DNA from: an uncultured Sphingomonadaceae bacterium
Lineage (GTDB): Bacteria > Pseudomonadota > Alphaproteobacteria > Sphingomonadales > Sphingomonadaceae
Direction of reading: 5' to 3'
DNA: 64,000 nucleotides
Assembly (NCBI GenBank): GCA_938050045.1
Contig: CALLJS010000014.1
Span: 1 to 64,000, forward strand
This document shows positions 46,225 to 55,428 of this stretch, piece after piece. Numbering within the stretch: the stretch's first letter is position 1; each line of letters starts with the position of its first letter. The notes beneath the pieces are model-generated. The model saw only the letters and a program-made list of their open reading frames with translations, was not told the DNA's origin and searched no databases. The position numbers and the translations under genes are program-made.

Positions 46225-48123
46225 TTATCCCAAACCAAATGCTACTGCGCTCCAATACGTAGCTGCCGCTGCTACATAAGCAAGTGCAAATAAATATGTC
46301 AGCATAAAAATTGGCCATTTCCAGCCGTTGGTCTCGCGCCGTGTCACCGCTATCGTCGAAATACATTGCGGAGCAAAAACAAACCATGCCAAAAATGCCA
46401 ATGCTGTAGCGAGAGACCATTTGCCCGCCAATCTCTCACCCAATTGCCAAGAAACCTGATCTTCATTATCGCCATCAATAGCATAAGCCGTGGCCAATGC
46501 CGCCACAGCCACTTCGCGGGCCGCCATAGCGGGGATTAGGGCTAATGCTATATCGCGGTTAAACCCTATCGGTTGCACCACAGGTTCAATCGTGCCCGCA
46601 ATGCGCCCTGCAATGCTATAATCCACCTGCGACACCCCTGCATAGGCGGGATCATTAATCGGCACTTTGGGATAGGTCAGCAAGAGCCATAGCACCACGG
46701 TCGCGGTGAAAATTATCGTGCCAGCGCGGCGCAAAAACACCCATGCTCTTTGCCACAGGCCGATCAAAATATCGCGCGAGCGCGGCCATTGATAGCGCGG
46801 CATTTCCATCAAAAACCCCGCGCTTGCTCCTTTTGTCACGCTGCGCCGCAGCAATAAAGCTGCTAACATCGCGCCCAATATGCCGGCAATATAAAGGCCA
46901 AATAATATCAAACCTTGCAATCCAACACCGCCGCCAACATTTTGCGGCGGAATGAATGCTCCGATTATCATGGTGTAAACGGGCAAACGCGCTGAACAGG
47001 TCATCAGCGGTGCGATCAATATCGTTGTAAGACGGTCTTTTTGGTCGGATATGCTGCGCGTTGCCATAATACCAGGGATCGCGCAGGCAAATGACGAAAG
47101 TAGCGGGATGAAGCTATGCCCCGAGAGACCAACCAAGCCCATCAGCCGATCCATCACAAAAGCGGCCCGCGTCATATAGCCCGTGGATTCGAGCAGCAAT
47201 ATGAAGAAAAATAGAATTAAAATTTGCGGCAGAAAGACCAACACTGATCCCACACCCGCGATAACCCCATTGACCAAAAATGATTTGATAAACCCATCAT
47301 CCATTGCGCCATTCACAAAGCCGCCAGCGGTCTCAAATACCGCTTCGATAAGATCCATAGGCGGCCCAGCCCAAGCATATACCGCTTGGAACATTAAAAA
47401 CATAATCGCCAATAATATTAATATACCGCCAACCGGGTGCAGCAATATTATATCCAGATTTCGCGTCCATTCGCGCGTCAAAGTCTCGCGCACAATAGAG
47501 CCATTCGCCAATTTATTGGCTTCGGCCTTATAGGCCTCTCTTGCCGAATCAGAAATAATAGCCTGCAGACCATCATCATCAACAGCTTCAACAGCATTTT
47601 GCGATGATTGTGAATTGAGCAGCGTTTTTTGACAGGCATTTTTGAGAGCATCGAGGCCGCGCCGCCGCACCGCAACCGTTTCTATTGCTGGCATGCCCAA
47701 TTGATCGATCAAATATTGCGACGATAATTCCAAACCATCGCGCTCTGCCAAATCTGACATATTGAGGATCAAAATCATCGGTCTATTGAGGGCTTTTATT
47801 TCTAGAGCAAAGCGCAGTCCGCTCTCCATATTGCTGGCATCCAGCACCACGGCCAATATATCGGGACGGGCCTGCCCCTCTTGACGCCCCAAAATCACAT
47901 CGCGGGTGACTTGTTCATCGAGGCTGGTCGAATCAAGGCTATAAGCACCTGGTAAATCAAGCAGATCAGCCTGTGTATCGCCCAGTATTATTTTGCCAGC
48001 CTTGCGCTCCACCGTGACACCAGGATAATTACCAATTTTTTGCCGAGCACCCGTTAAAACATTGAATAATGCGCTTTTACCAACATTGGGATTGCCGACC
48101 AATGCAATGATAGGATTATCCAT
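46225..48123 (-). CDS. feoB: Ferrous iron transporter FeoB
   Basis: Inner-membrane Fe(II) transporter with a cytoplasmic G domain. The start at MDNPIIALVGNPNVGKSALF (48123) is preferred; it overlaps the feoA stop by 8 bases and has GAGGATAATG upstream. G-domain motifs are GNPNVGKS, DLPGAYSLD and NMSD. The membrane part carries the two Gate-type cores (PLLSSFACAIPGIMATRSI with the conserved Cys, and PAMAAREVAVAALATAYAI) and the C-terminal FAPQCISTIAVTRRETNGWKW. About 632 residues, shorter than E. coli FeoB (773), and no FeoC is seen. Confidence 0.95.
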   Translation of the reverse strand: MDNPIIALVGNPNVGKSALFNVLTGARQKIGNYPGVTVERKAGKIILGDTQADLLDLPGAYSLDSTSLDEQVTRDVILGRQEGQARPDILAVVLDASNMESGLRFALEIKALNRPMILILNMSDLAERDGLELSSQYLIDQLGMPAIETVAVRRRGLDALKNACQKTLLNSQSSQNAVEAVDDDGLQAIISDSAREAYKAEANKLANGSIVRETLTREWTRNLDIILLHPVGGILILLAIMFLMFQAVYAWAGPPMDLIEAVFETAGGFVNGAMDDGFIKSFLVNGVIAGVGSVLVFLPQILILFFFILLLESTGYMTRAAFVMDRLMGLVGLSGHSFIPLLSSFACAIPGIMATRSISDQKDRLTTILIAPLMTCSARLPVYTMIIGAFIPPQNVGGGVGLQGLILFGLYIAGILGAMLAALLLRRSVTKGASAGFLMEMPRYQWPRSRDILIGLWQRAWVFLRRAGTIIFTATVVLWLLLTYPKVPINDPAYAGVSQVDYSIAGRIAGTIEPVVQPIGFNRDIALALIPAMAAREVAVAALATAYAIDGDNEDQVSWQLGERLAGKWSLATALAFLAWFVFAPQCISTIAVTRRETNGWKWPIFMLTYLFALAYVAAAATYWSAVAFGLG

Positions 48124-48388
48124 GGCTAACATTATCCTCATCATTTTCTAACATAGCTTCTATGGCAATTGCAGCGGCCGTTTTTGAACGCATCGCAATG
48201 CTCATTCGCCCCACACGCACCGCAAGCGGGTCGCGCCAAAATAATATACCGCGATGCAGCGCCTCAATTATCGCACCAGATTCTATACCCAGCGCGCGCA
48301 AACGGCGGCCTTCATTATCCGAAATTTGCGTCCAATCGATGGAGGATATGCGCATTTTTTGGCGTAAGGGGAGTGTATCTAAATGCAT
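48116..48388 (-). CDS. feoA: FeoA SH3-like iron-transport accessory protein
   Basis: Small cytoplasmic SH3-like protein that works with FeoB. The family pattern is seen in LRALGIESGAIIEALHRGILFWRDPLAVRVGRMSIAMRSKTAAAIAIE. The track starts at a TTG (48403); I prefer the ATG at 48388, giving 90 residues. A loosely palindromic TGCAACCGATTCGCA at about 48399-48413, just before the start, might be a Fur-type site, but the match is weak. The stop overlaps the feoB start. Confidence 0.88.
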   Translation of the reverse strand: MHLDTLPLRQKMRISSIDWTQISDNEGRRLRALGIESGAIIEALHRGILFWRDPLAVRVGRMSIAMRSKTAAAIAIEAMLENDEDNVSHG

Positions 48389-48460
48389 CTTGTCTATTTG
48401 CAACCGATTCGCATTAACATCAAGGAAAGAATCGGCGCAAAAGCGACTATTGAAATATAT

Positions 48461-49171
48461 TTATTTTTCAGGATAGCGCAAACGGCCAATAAATCGCGAT
48501 AGGCTAGGTCTATTTTCTGTGCGCGATAAAAAATCAGCCTTGGCTTTTTCAAATTGCATCACATTATCAATCCGCCGATCAACAAAGGCCCGCGTATCAG
48601 CAAAATTTTCGCTATCGTCATTGATGAACCGCATCAAAATCGCTGTATATATGCTGCTTAATATCGCCCGTTTGGTATAATGATTATAATCAGTGGCCGT
48701 ATCGCCCGCCAATTTCCACATAATATCTGCGCTATTCCAACCTATTTTCATTCCAAGGCGTATATTCGCAGGAAGGGCCATTACAGATATAGCCCGCCGC
48801 TGCGCCTCTCTATGCGGTGCAGATATTTCTAGGCGTGCGATAAGCAAAGCGGTTATACGCTCGCGTATTTTCATGCTCTTCAGCGTTTCAGGGGGCAAAA
48901 GCCGCCGCATTTCATCATCAACAGAACTGATCCAGCTTTGCACCAATTGCATAGCAAGGCCGCCCTTCATATCAGAAGTTTCAAAAGCCAATTTGGCAAT
49001 ATCATACTCTACGCCTGCTTCATCGGCTGCCGATAATAAACAGGCCTCATTCCAGCCATCAAAAGCCGCATGTGCGGGCAATTTCGGCGCAAGAAAAGCG
49101 ATTATTTCATCCAATGTCATATCATCGGGTGATGGACTAATTTCTTGCAGCTCTTGTTTTGCTTGATTCAT
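48461..49171 (-). CDS. coq9: COQ9-family ubiquinone biosynthesis protein
   Basis: The 236-residue protein is related to COQ9, a lipid-binding TetR-fold protein that helps the COQ7 hydroxylase in ubiquinone synthesis. The C-terminal COQ9 domain is recognisable: NIRLGMKIGWNSADIMWKLAGDTATDYNHYTKRAILSSIYTAILMRFINDDSENFADTRAFVDRRIDNVMQFEKAK. It is a separate leftward gene upstream of feoAB with a spacer of about 70 bases, so co-transcription with feo is possible. A COQ4 homologue lies at 21258-22043. Confidence 0.87.
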   Translation of the reverse strand: MNQAKQELQEISPSPDDMTLDEIIAFLAPKLPAHAAFDGWNEACLLSAADEAGVEYDIAKLAFETSDMKGGLAMQLVQSWISSVDDEMRRLLPPETLKSMKIRERITALLIARLEISAPHREAQRRAISVMALPANIRLGMKIGWNSADIMWKLAGDTATDYNHYTKRAILSSIYTAILMRFINDDSENFADTRAFVDRRIDNVMQFEKAKADFLSRTENRPSLSRFIGRLRYPEK

Positions 49172-49253
49172 ATTCTTTAATTAGGCTATTTTGCTAAAAT
49201 ATCAAAATATAATCGCCAATATGCTGGCGTAACTATAAGTTAGAGCAGAGTTT

Positions 49254-50051
49254 ATGGATTTTATCACCAACAATATTGCGCTTATAATTCCAGCCACATT
49301 ATTTTCTATCTTGGCATTGGCAGAGGTTTTTTTTCCGCGCCGCCATAGAAATTTGCCGCGCAAATGGCGCTGGATTACGCATTTTATATTTTTGGGTACC
49401 AATAATATTATCGGTAAATTATTGGTATTTATCATCGTCATTCCTGCCGCCGCAAATTGGGCAGCAGACCAGCAATTTGGCCTATTCTATCTGATAAAGT
49501 TACCATGGTGGGTAGAGGCCGTAATGGCCGTAATAATATTGGATTTTGCGGTCTGGTTGCAGCACCTTATCATGCACCGCTATCCGCTATTATGGCGGCT
49601 GCACAGCGTCCATCATAGCGACCGCGATTTGGATGTGACATCAGCGTTGCGTTTTCATCCACTAGAACTCATCCTATCCACCCTCTATAAATCTGCATGG
49701 GTCGGGTTGCTTGGCGTACCGCTATTGGTTGCGCTATTTTTTGAAATTTGGCTCAATGCGTGCGCCATGTTCAACCATAGCAATATCAAATTACCCAATA
49801 AATTTGACCAAATAATGCGCCGCTTTATCGTCACACCCGATATGCATATTGTTCACCATACGACCAATATGGACGAACAAAATAGCAATTATGGTTTCGC
49901 GCTCAGCCTGTGGGATCATGTGTTTCAAAGTTATAATGACCAGCCAAGACAGGGGCATAATTCTTTGAGCATTGGACTGGTTGAGGCGCAAAATGAATCA
50001 CCCTCTAGGCCGATTTGGAGCCTATTACAGCCATTCCGTAGCGTTAATTAA
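49254..50051 (+). CDS. Fatty acid hydroxylase/sterol desaturase-family membrane protein (paralogue)
   Basis: Second di-iron membrane hydroxylase in the window, related in motif layout to the gene at 8110-8964. The histidine clusters are HLIMH, LHSVHHSDRDLDVTSALRFHP, FNHSN and DMHIVHHTTNMDEQNSNYG, giving a complete eight-His site. Three or four hydrophobic segments lie at the N-terminus and middle. The C-terminal LWDHVFQSY is typical. Substrate (fatty acid, sterol, carotenoid or ornithine lipid) cannot be assigned. Divergent from the COQ9 gene. Confidence 0.86.
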   Translation: MDFITNNIALIIPATLFSILALAEVFFPRRHRNLPRKWRWITHFIFLGTNNIIGKLLVFIIVIPAAANWAADQQFGLFYLIKLPWWVEAVMAVIILDFAVWLQHLIMHRYPLLWRLHSVHHSDRDLDVTSALRFHPLELILSTLYKSAWVGLLGVPLLVALFFEIWLNACAMFNHSNIKLPNKFDQIMRRFIVTPDMHIVHHTTNMDEQNSNYGFALSLWDHVFQSYNDQPRQGHNSLSIGLVEAQNESPSRPIWSLLQPFRSVN

Positions 50052-50163
50052 CCGCAATAAGCCCTTCAATATATAAAGTTTTGATAATCTTGACCTGCGT
50101 CCTACTTTGGCGCACATTATGGGCAGTAATAGGGGCATTAATAAAGTCTGGGGAGAGAATATT

Positions 50164-52062
50164 ATGAAAAAATCTGCGCAATATATAGCAGTCGCTCTGG
50201 GAGTCTTAGCCATAGCAGGCTGCGGCAGCACAGACAAAGCCAAAGATTCAGGCCATGTTGAAAATAGCGAATATCCAGAACAAGTTTATTGGGGCGATAC
50301 TCATGTTCATACCGATAATAGCATTGATGCTTTTGGGTTTGGCAATAGATTAAACACAGAAGCCGCCATGCGTTTTGCCAAGGGTGAGCCTGTTACATCG
50401 ACCAAAGGCGTTGAAGCACAATTATCCCAGCCGCTTGATTTCATAGTGATTGCCGATCATGCTGCCGCGCTCGGCGCTACCAAAGCACTCTATAATGCGC
50501 CACGCATTGCGCTGTTGGGGAATGAATTTTTACTGCGTTGGTATGATATGATGCACGAGAGCGAAGCGGGCAGCTTGCGCGTTACGGCTGAGCTTATAGA
50601 TGGTGCAGCCAAGGGCACCTTACCCGATAGTTTTACCGACCAAGAATCCCAAGCAGAGCGGGTTGGTGAATTATGGGCCGAACATGGTAATATTATAGAG
50701 CGTTATAATGAGCCTGGTAAATTTACCGCCTTCATGGGGTTTGAATATACGCCAATGCCTAGTGGTGATAATCTGCACCGCGTGGTGATGTTTCGTGATA
50801 ATGCTGAAAAAGCTACGCAAGTCATTCCTTTTTCATCACAGCAATCTCTAGATGTCGAAGATTTATGGGCTTATATGAACGCTTATGAGAAAAAAACAGG
50901 CGGGCAAATGCTGTCTATCCCGCACAATAGCAATGTCTCCAATGGACAGATGTTTGCTATGAACAAATTTGATGGCAGCCCCATTGACGCAGCTTATGCC
51001 AAGACCCGCGCTTTACGCGAGCCTATTATCGAAGTCACACAAATAAAAGGCGATAGCGAGACGCATCCCTTTCTCTCGCCCAATGATGAATTTGCATCTT
51101 ATGGCGTTGCGGGCTGGGATAAATATAATTTGAGCGCGACTAAGCCTATGCCAGAATCAAGCTATGCGGGCAGCTATGCGCGTGAAGCATTGAAGCGCGG
51201 GTTATTATTAGAGAGCCAGACAGGTACTAACCCCTATAAATTTGGCGTAATCGGCTCCAGCGACACCCACACTTCTTTGGCCGATGTCCGCGAGAAGAAT
51301 TTCATTGGTAAACATACTGGTAACGAACCCAATGTAAAAGAACGCGCCTTAATGCCTCAAAATTTGGGGACGCGAGAAGGTCGTTTTGGGTGGCACTATC
51401 TGTCCAGTGGCTATGCAGGCGTTTGGGCGACCAGCAACACGCGCGAAGCGATATTTGACGCCATGATGCGCCGCGAAGTTTATGCCACCACGGGGCCGCG
51501 TATGCAGGTTCGCTTCTTTGGCGGGTTTGACTATAGCGCAGATGATATCAGCAATTTAGTCCCCAATGGTTATGCCAAAGGCGTCCCCATGGGCGGCGAC
51601 ATAAAGGCGCGCGATGGCAAGGCCCGCATTGGCAAGGCACCAACATTTTTAATATCAGCATTGATGGACCCAGAAAGTGCCAATCTGGATCGTGTTCAAA
51701 TCGTCAAAGGCTGGATTGATAGCAATGGCCAGACCAATGAAAAAATCTATAATATAGTGTGGGGCGGTGACAGAAAAATCGGCAGCGATGGAAAGCTCCC
51801 CGCCGTCGGCAATACTGTTGATTTAACCAAAGGCACATGGCGCAATGATATAGGGGCAGCCGAACTTTTGGCATTTTGGCAAGACCCCGATTTTGCAGCC
51901 GATCAAAATGCATTTTATTATGCGCGGGTTTTGGAAATCCCAACACCCACTTGGCCCGTTTATGATAGCATTAAATATGGATTTACTTTGGGGGATGACG
52001 TGATAAAAATCCAACAAGAACGCGCTTACACCTCTCCTATTTGGTATAATGCCAAAGGCTAA
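50164..52062 (+). CDS. DUF3604-family lipoprotein, predicted metal-dependent (PHP-like) fold
   Basis: Large lipoprotein of about 632 residues. The start MKKSAQYIAV (50164) is preferred over the track's 50107, because GGGGAGAGAAT precedes it and it begins a lipoprotein signal with lipobox AIAGC. Metal-site-like motifs occur as YWGDTHVHTDNSIDAFGFG, DFIVIADHAAALG and VIGSSDTHTSLADV, a pattern like PHP/amidohydrolase phosphoesterases. DUF3604 proteins have no established substrate. The gene heads a tight rightward run with a parvulin-like protein (36-base gap) and a HupE/UreJ protein, and this grouping recurs in proteobacteria as far as I recall. Confidence 0.83.
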   Translation: MKKSAQYIAVALGVLAIAGCGSTDKAKDSGHVENSEYPEQVYWGDTHVHTDNSIDAFGFGNRLNTEAAMRFAKGEPVTSTKGVEAQLSQPLDFIVIADHAAALGATKALYNAPRIALLGNEFLLRWYDMMHESEAGSLRVTAELIDGAAKGTLPDSFTDQESQAERVGELWAEHGNIIERYNEPGKFTAFMGFEYTPMPSGDNLHRVVMFRDNAEKATQVIPFSSQQSLDVEDLWAYMNAYEKKTGGQMLSIPHNSNVSNGQMFAMNKFDGSPIDAAYAKTRALREPIIEVTQIKGDSETHPFLSPNDEFASYGVAGWDKYNLSATKPMPESSYAGSYAREALKRGLLLESQTGTNPYKFGVIGSSDTHTSLADVREKNFIGKHTGNEPNVKERALMPQNLGTREGRFGWHYLSSGYAGVWATSNTREAIFDAMMRREVYATTGPRMQVRFFGGFDYSADDISNLVPNGYAKGVPMGGDIKARDGKARIGKAPTFLISALMDPESANLDRVQIVKGWIDSNGQTNEKIYNIVWGGDRKIGSDGKLPAVGNTVDLTKGTWRNDIGAAELLAFWQDPDFAADQNAFYYARVLEIPTPTWPVYDSIKYGFTLGDDVIKIQQERAYTSPIWYNAKG

Positions 52063-52098
52063 AGCCGTCTATAATCAATTCATAAGGACGTTCAGTCA

Positions 52099-52908
52099 GT
52101 GCATAAATTGCTAAAAGAACCTTTGGTCCATTTTTTGGCTGGGGCGGTGCTAATCTTTGCTTATTTTTGGTTATCTGGGGCGAGCCGCGATCCATCTAGC
52201 TATGCAATAAATATTACAGCCAGCGATATTGATCGTATTGCCGCCGATGCTATGCGCACATCAAAGCGATTACCCACCCACGACGAAATATCCGCATTAA
52301 TCGATCAAAATATACGCGAAGAAATTTTATATCGAGAAGCCTTGCGGCTTGGTTTAGAGGATGGCGATGCTATTATAAAACGGCGATTGGCCAATAAAAT
52401 GCGCAGCCTCAACAATGCTGATATTGGCGAACCTAGCGACAGAGAATTAGAAGAATTTATCGCGCAAAATCCAAAACAATATCAAGACTCTTATCGCTAT
52501 GCATTTAACCAAATCTATATCGGCCGATCATCAACCAAACAACAGCAGCAAAAATGGCTCAATGGTCTGCGCCATGGGAATATAAAGCCTGATGATATAA
52601 GGGTCAGCCTGTCTCTCGACAGTCAGCAAAAATTGGCAGATGAGGCCGATATTAGGCGCAAATTTGGCAAAAATTTTATCGATTCTCTTCACCAATTAGA
52701 GACGCACCAATGGACAGGGCCCATTGAATCTGGATTTGGGCAACATTTTATTGCGATATATGAAAAGCAAGCCGTTGTTCATAAAATTGACGATATACGG
52801 CAACGCGTAACCAATGATTGGCGCGCCGCCCAAATAGAGCATAATGAAAAAATTGCCTTTGATGAACTAGCCAAACATTATGCCATAGAAATCGCACCCT
52901 TCAAATGA
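52099..52908 (+). CDS. Membrane-anchored parvulin-like peptidyl-prolyl isomerase
   Basis: The 269-residue protein begins with a GTG start (AAGGACG ten bases upstream), a membrane anchor VHFLAGAVLIFAYFWL, then a SurA/PrsA-like helical region (IDRIAADAMRTSKRLPTHDEISALIDQNIREEILYREALRLGLEDGDAIIKRRLANKM). The second half, from DRELEEFIAQNP to WTGPIESGFGQHFIAIYEK, resembles a PpiC parvulin domain, with the chaperone-type C-terminal helix afterwards. The isomerase core is short and somewhat divergent, so it may act as a chaperone only. It overlaps the HupE gene by 4 bases. Confidence 0.78.
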   Translation: MHKLLKEPLVHFLAGAVLIFAYFWLSGASRDPSSYAINITASDIDRIAADAMRTSKRLPTHDEISALIDQNIREEILYREALRLGLEDGDAIIKRRLANKMRSLNNADIGEPSDRELEEFIAQNPKQYQDSYRYAFNQIYIGRSSTKQQQQKWLNGLRHGNIKPDDIRVSLSLDSQQKLADEADIRRKFGKNFIDSLHQLETHQWTGPIESGFGQHFIAIYEKQAVVHKIDDIRQRVTNDWRAAQIEHNEKIAFDELAKHYAIEIAPFK

Positions 52909-53894
52909 CACGCCTCATTATCGCGCTATGGTTATTAATTATGGCAATACCGGCGCATGCTGATGAATTGCGGCCCGCCTATATCGAGCTCAATCAGAAA
53001 TCACAAAGCGGATGGGATATAGTCTGGAAAGCTTCGGCGCAATCGCCGCTAGCCGAAGGTCAAATCCACTTGCCCGAAAATTGCAAAATTAAAGGCGAGC
53101 CGCAAAAAAGATTTGACCAAAATAATATCATCACCCGTTTTTTTATGACGTGCGATGGTGATATTTTTAATCGGAGCATCGGCCTGAACGGCCTGCAATA
53201 TAGCAAGAGCGATGCCTTGGTGCGCATCTCTCATTTACACAGCAAAATTCAGATCATCCGTCTTACTCCCAATGCTTATAATGCCATTATTGAGCCAGAG
53301 CAACAAAGCATCATCACCAATGTTGCAAGCACATATATAATATTGGGCTTTGGGCATATTTTAGAAGGCTATGACCATTTATTATTCGTTTTAGCATTGG
53401 TTTTATTAATCCCATCGCTGCGCCTTATTGCCTGGACAGTGACCGCTTTTACGCTAGCGCATAGCATCACCCTTATTAGTACAACTTTGGGTTATTTATC
53501 TTTGCCATCGCAACCCGTTGAAACGGTTATTGCGCTCTCAATCCTATTTTTAGCGTTAGAGATTATAGCGGCAATCAAGGGAACGAGCGATCAACAGCGA
53601 CTATCGGAACGCTATCCTTGGCTCGTAGCTTTCTTATTTGGGCTATTGCACGGTTTTGGATTCGCAGGAGCACTCGCTGAAATCGGCCTGCCGCCAGACG
53701 ACATGCCGCTGGCATTATTATCCTTTAATTTGGGTGTAGAATTGGGACAATTGCTGATCGTTATAATCGCTTTGGCACTGCTGCGCTTCGTTGGTCATAT
53801 CAAACCCAAATTTACCATGCCAGTACGATTAATATTATCCTATACGATCGGTATCATCGCTACTTATTGGTTTATTGAGCGATTATTGGGATAA
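52905..53894 (+). CDS. HupE/UreJ-family membrane protein
   Basis: The 329-residue protein has a signal-like N-terminus (LIIALWLLIMAIPAHADE), a periplasmic domain to about residue 130, then six or seven helices. The HupE/UreJ_2 core is FGHILEGYDHLLFVLALVLLIPSLRLIAWTVTAFTLAHSITLI and FLFGLLHGFGFAGALAEIGLPPDDMPLALLSFNLGVELGQLLIV. Conserved His and Asp residues suggest nickel or cobalt transport as for HupE/UreJ, but no hydrogenase or urease genes are nearby. Its operon with DUF3604 and PPIase genes implies a different task. Confidence 0.85.
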   Translation: MTRLIIALWLLIMAIPAHADELRPAYIELNQKSQSGWDIVWKASAQSPLAEGQIHLPENCKIKGEPQKRFDQNNIITRFFMTCDGDIFNRSIGLNGLQYSKSDALVRISHLHSKIQIIRLTPNAYNAIIEPEQQSIITNVASTYIILGFGHILEGYDHLLFVLALVLLIPSLRLIAWTVTAFTLAHSITLISTTLGYLSLPSQPVETVIALSILFLALEIIAAIKGTSDQQRLSERYPWLVAFLFGLLHGFGFAGALAEIGLPPDDMPLALLSFNLGVELGQLLIVIIALALLRFVGHIKPKFTMPVRLILSYTIGIIATYWFIERLLG

Positions 53895-54377
53895 TTATGC
53901 GCTGCTTTTGCGCATAATATCAGGATCAGCCGCTACCATAATGCGCCGCATAGCCTTAGCCGCCAGATTTTGCACTTCTAGCTTGCGCCGTGCAGGAGCC
54001 AAAGCGACTCGCTTAGCTGGCCTTATCATTTCAGCATCATAGCTATCGGCTACTATTAATCCGCATCGTTCTGGCATAAATAATATTTGTTCAAAAGGGC
54101 TAAGATCAAACCCAATAGGAACCGCCCAATAATATTGGTCGCAATGGTCCAAATATTCTTGCCATTTTCGATCACTCAGCAAATCAGAGCGCGCGCATTT
54201 AATCTCAACAATCACAACATCGCCCTTAGCTGTGACGCCCATTAAATCGGCTCTGCGATGCCCCTTTAAGGTTACTTCGCTTTGGATCATAATATCATGG
54301 CGATACAACATGCGGCTAACACCGCGCGCTACTGCTGCGCTTCCAATAACAGGATCAATATAGGAATTTGAGGTCAT
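53895..54377 (-). CDS. mmcB: MmcB-family DNA repair protein
   Basis: PD-(D/E)xK-like nuclease-fold protein of the MmcB family, an SOS-induced repair factor described in Caulobacter. The 160-residue sequence has ARGVSRMLYRHDIMIQSEVTLKGHRRADLMGVTAKGDVVIVEIKCARSDLLSDRKWQEYLDHCDQYYWAV, containing the D...ExK active-site pattern. An exact alphaproteobacterial LexA box lies about 51 bases upstream. Its stop abuts the HupE stop on the opposite strand. Confidence 0.9.
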   Translation of the reverse strand: MTSNSYIDPVIGSAAVARGVSRMLYRHDIMIQSEVTLKGHRRADLMGVTAKGDVVIVEIKCARSDLLSDRKWQEYLDHCDQYYWAVPIGFDLSPFEQILFMPERCGLIVADSYDAEMIRPAKRVALAPARRKLEVQNLAAKAMRRIMVAADPDIMRKSSA

Positions 54378-54427
54378 AGCTGCCTTACCATCATCATTAG
54401 AATCAATATTTTTGATTCCATTTATTA

Positions 54428-54442
54428 GAACATAGTAAGAAC
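54428..54442 (-). promoter_or_regulatory. LexA (SOS) box upstream of mmcB
   Basis: Minus strand reads GTTC-TTACTAT-GTTC, an exact match to the alphaproteobacterial LexA consensus GTTC-N7-GTTC. It sits between the sleB terminator and the mmcB start, where it can only serve mmcB. Confidence 0.85.
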
Positions 54443-54465
54443 AAAGAAAAGTATTTTATTGAGCG

Positions 54466-54498
54466 CAAAAAACCCCAAACCCGATAAAGGTTCAGGGT
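54466..54498 (-). terminator. Rho-independent terminator of the SleB-like gene
   Basis: Minus strand: ACCCTGAACC, 7-base loop, GGTTTGGGGT, then further T. The 10-bp stem includes two G-U pairs and ends in a run of six T. It lies 20 bases after the sleB stop. Confidence 0.82.
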
Positions 54499-54517
54499 TA
54501 TTCAAGATAATATATTT

Positions 54518-55246
54518 TTAGCGATAAAAAATATGTTTGTCGACGCGGCCCACGCGCTTTAATTTCCAGCCTGGTGAAACATAGGTCGCATGAAAGAATA
54601 AAGCACCTTCAACCCTGCTTTCCCAGAGATCTTCCGTTGCTATTTTCGATATAGCAACAGCATTGCGCCATGTCTTGCGGCTCTTATATATTTTGGGCAT
54701 TTTTCCATTGCGTACGAATGAAAATTGTCTGCGTTGATAGACGACGCTACAGATAGTGTTGGGAAAGCGTCTCGAAGCAACGCGCTCTAAAACAACTTTA
54801 GCCACCGCTAATTGACCATCAAGCGATTCGCCTTTCGATTCAAAATAAATTGTCCCAGCAAGGCAGTGCATTTCTTTGGATAATGAACCGCTGGTATTTT
54901 GTTGGCTTACTAGCTCGCGCAAAGAGGATGCAACTCTATTTTTCTCGGCTTCTAAAGCTGCAGCTTTTTGATATTCTTCAAATTCCGCTGTGCCAACTTC
55001 TGGATTCACTTGGTCAGGGATTTCTTGCACAAAATCACCAGTCCCATCAACAAATTCTATAGTTTTATTTGCTGTTTCTGCGGATGTTTCATCTGGAGAT
55101 TCGCTAATCAAATTTGCATCAATAATGATGTCAGATGCATTAATAATATCGGGATCAGAATTTAGTGCAAACCCAGATTCACCATAAATTGTACCCACAG
55201 CAAGAATGGTAGCGGCTACGATCAGCGCTTTAGAAGATATTGTCAT
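54518..55246 (-). CDS. SleB-family cell wall hydrolase
   Basis: Exported peptidoglycan hydrolase of the SleB/hydrolase_2 family (lytic transglycosylase-like). A signal or anchor segment (IVAATILAVGTIYGESGFA) is followed by an acidic linker of about 90 residues, a short coiled stretch (EFEEYQKAAALEAEKNRVASSLRELVSQQ), then the catalytic domain LAGTIYFESKGESLDGQLAVAKVVLERV...RRFPNTICSVVYQRRQFSFV and GALFFHATYVSPGW. The conserved Glu in YFESKGE is the likely catalytic residue. It is monocistronic with its own terminator. Alphaproteobacteria use such enzymes in wall remodelling, not sporulation. Confidence 0.85.
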   Translation of the reverse strand: MTISSKALIVAATILAVGTIYGESGFALNSDPDIINASDIIIDANLISESPDETSAETANKTIEFVDGTGDFVQEIPDQVNPEVGTAEFEEYQKAAALEAEKNRVASSLRELVSQQNTSGSLSKEMHCLAGTIYFESKGESLDGQLAVAKVVLERVASRRFPNTICSVVYQRRQFSFVRNGKMPKIYKSRKTWRNAVAISKIATEDLWESRVEGALFFHATYVSPGWKLKRVGRVDKHIFYR

Positions 55247-55428
55247 GTATCAAACTATTTATGCGGCTATAATAAAGGCTAAGAATTAATCTATGAACGG
55301 ATATTATGTCCTAGATATAATCCTTGCTTATTAAATCCGACTTGCGTGTTTACCAAGACGATAATCTGTCTCTTATAGGGCAACCTTCGCTATCAATTTC
55401 CGCACATCTATGCGCTAGTGTAAAATTG

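Noticed and set aside
48396-48414. Possible Fur box before feoA
   Set aside because: Only the outer TGC/GCA pairs are symmetric; the match is too weak to list as a site.
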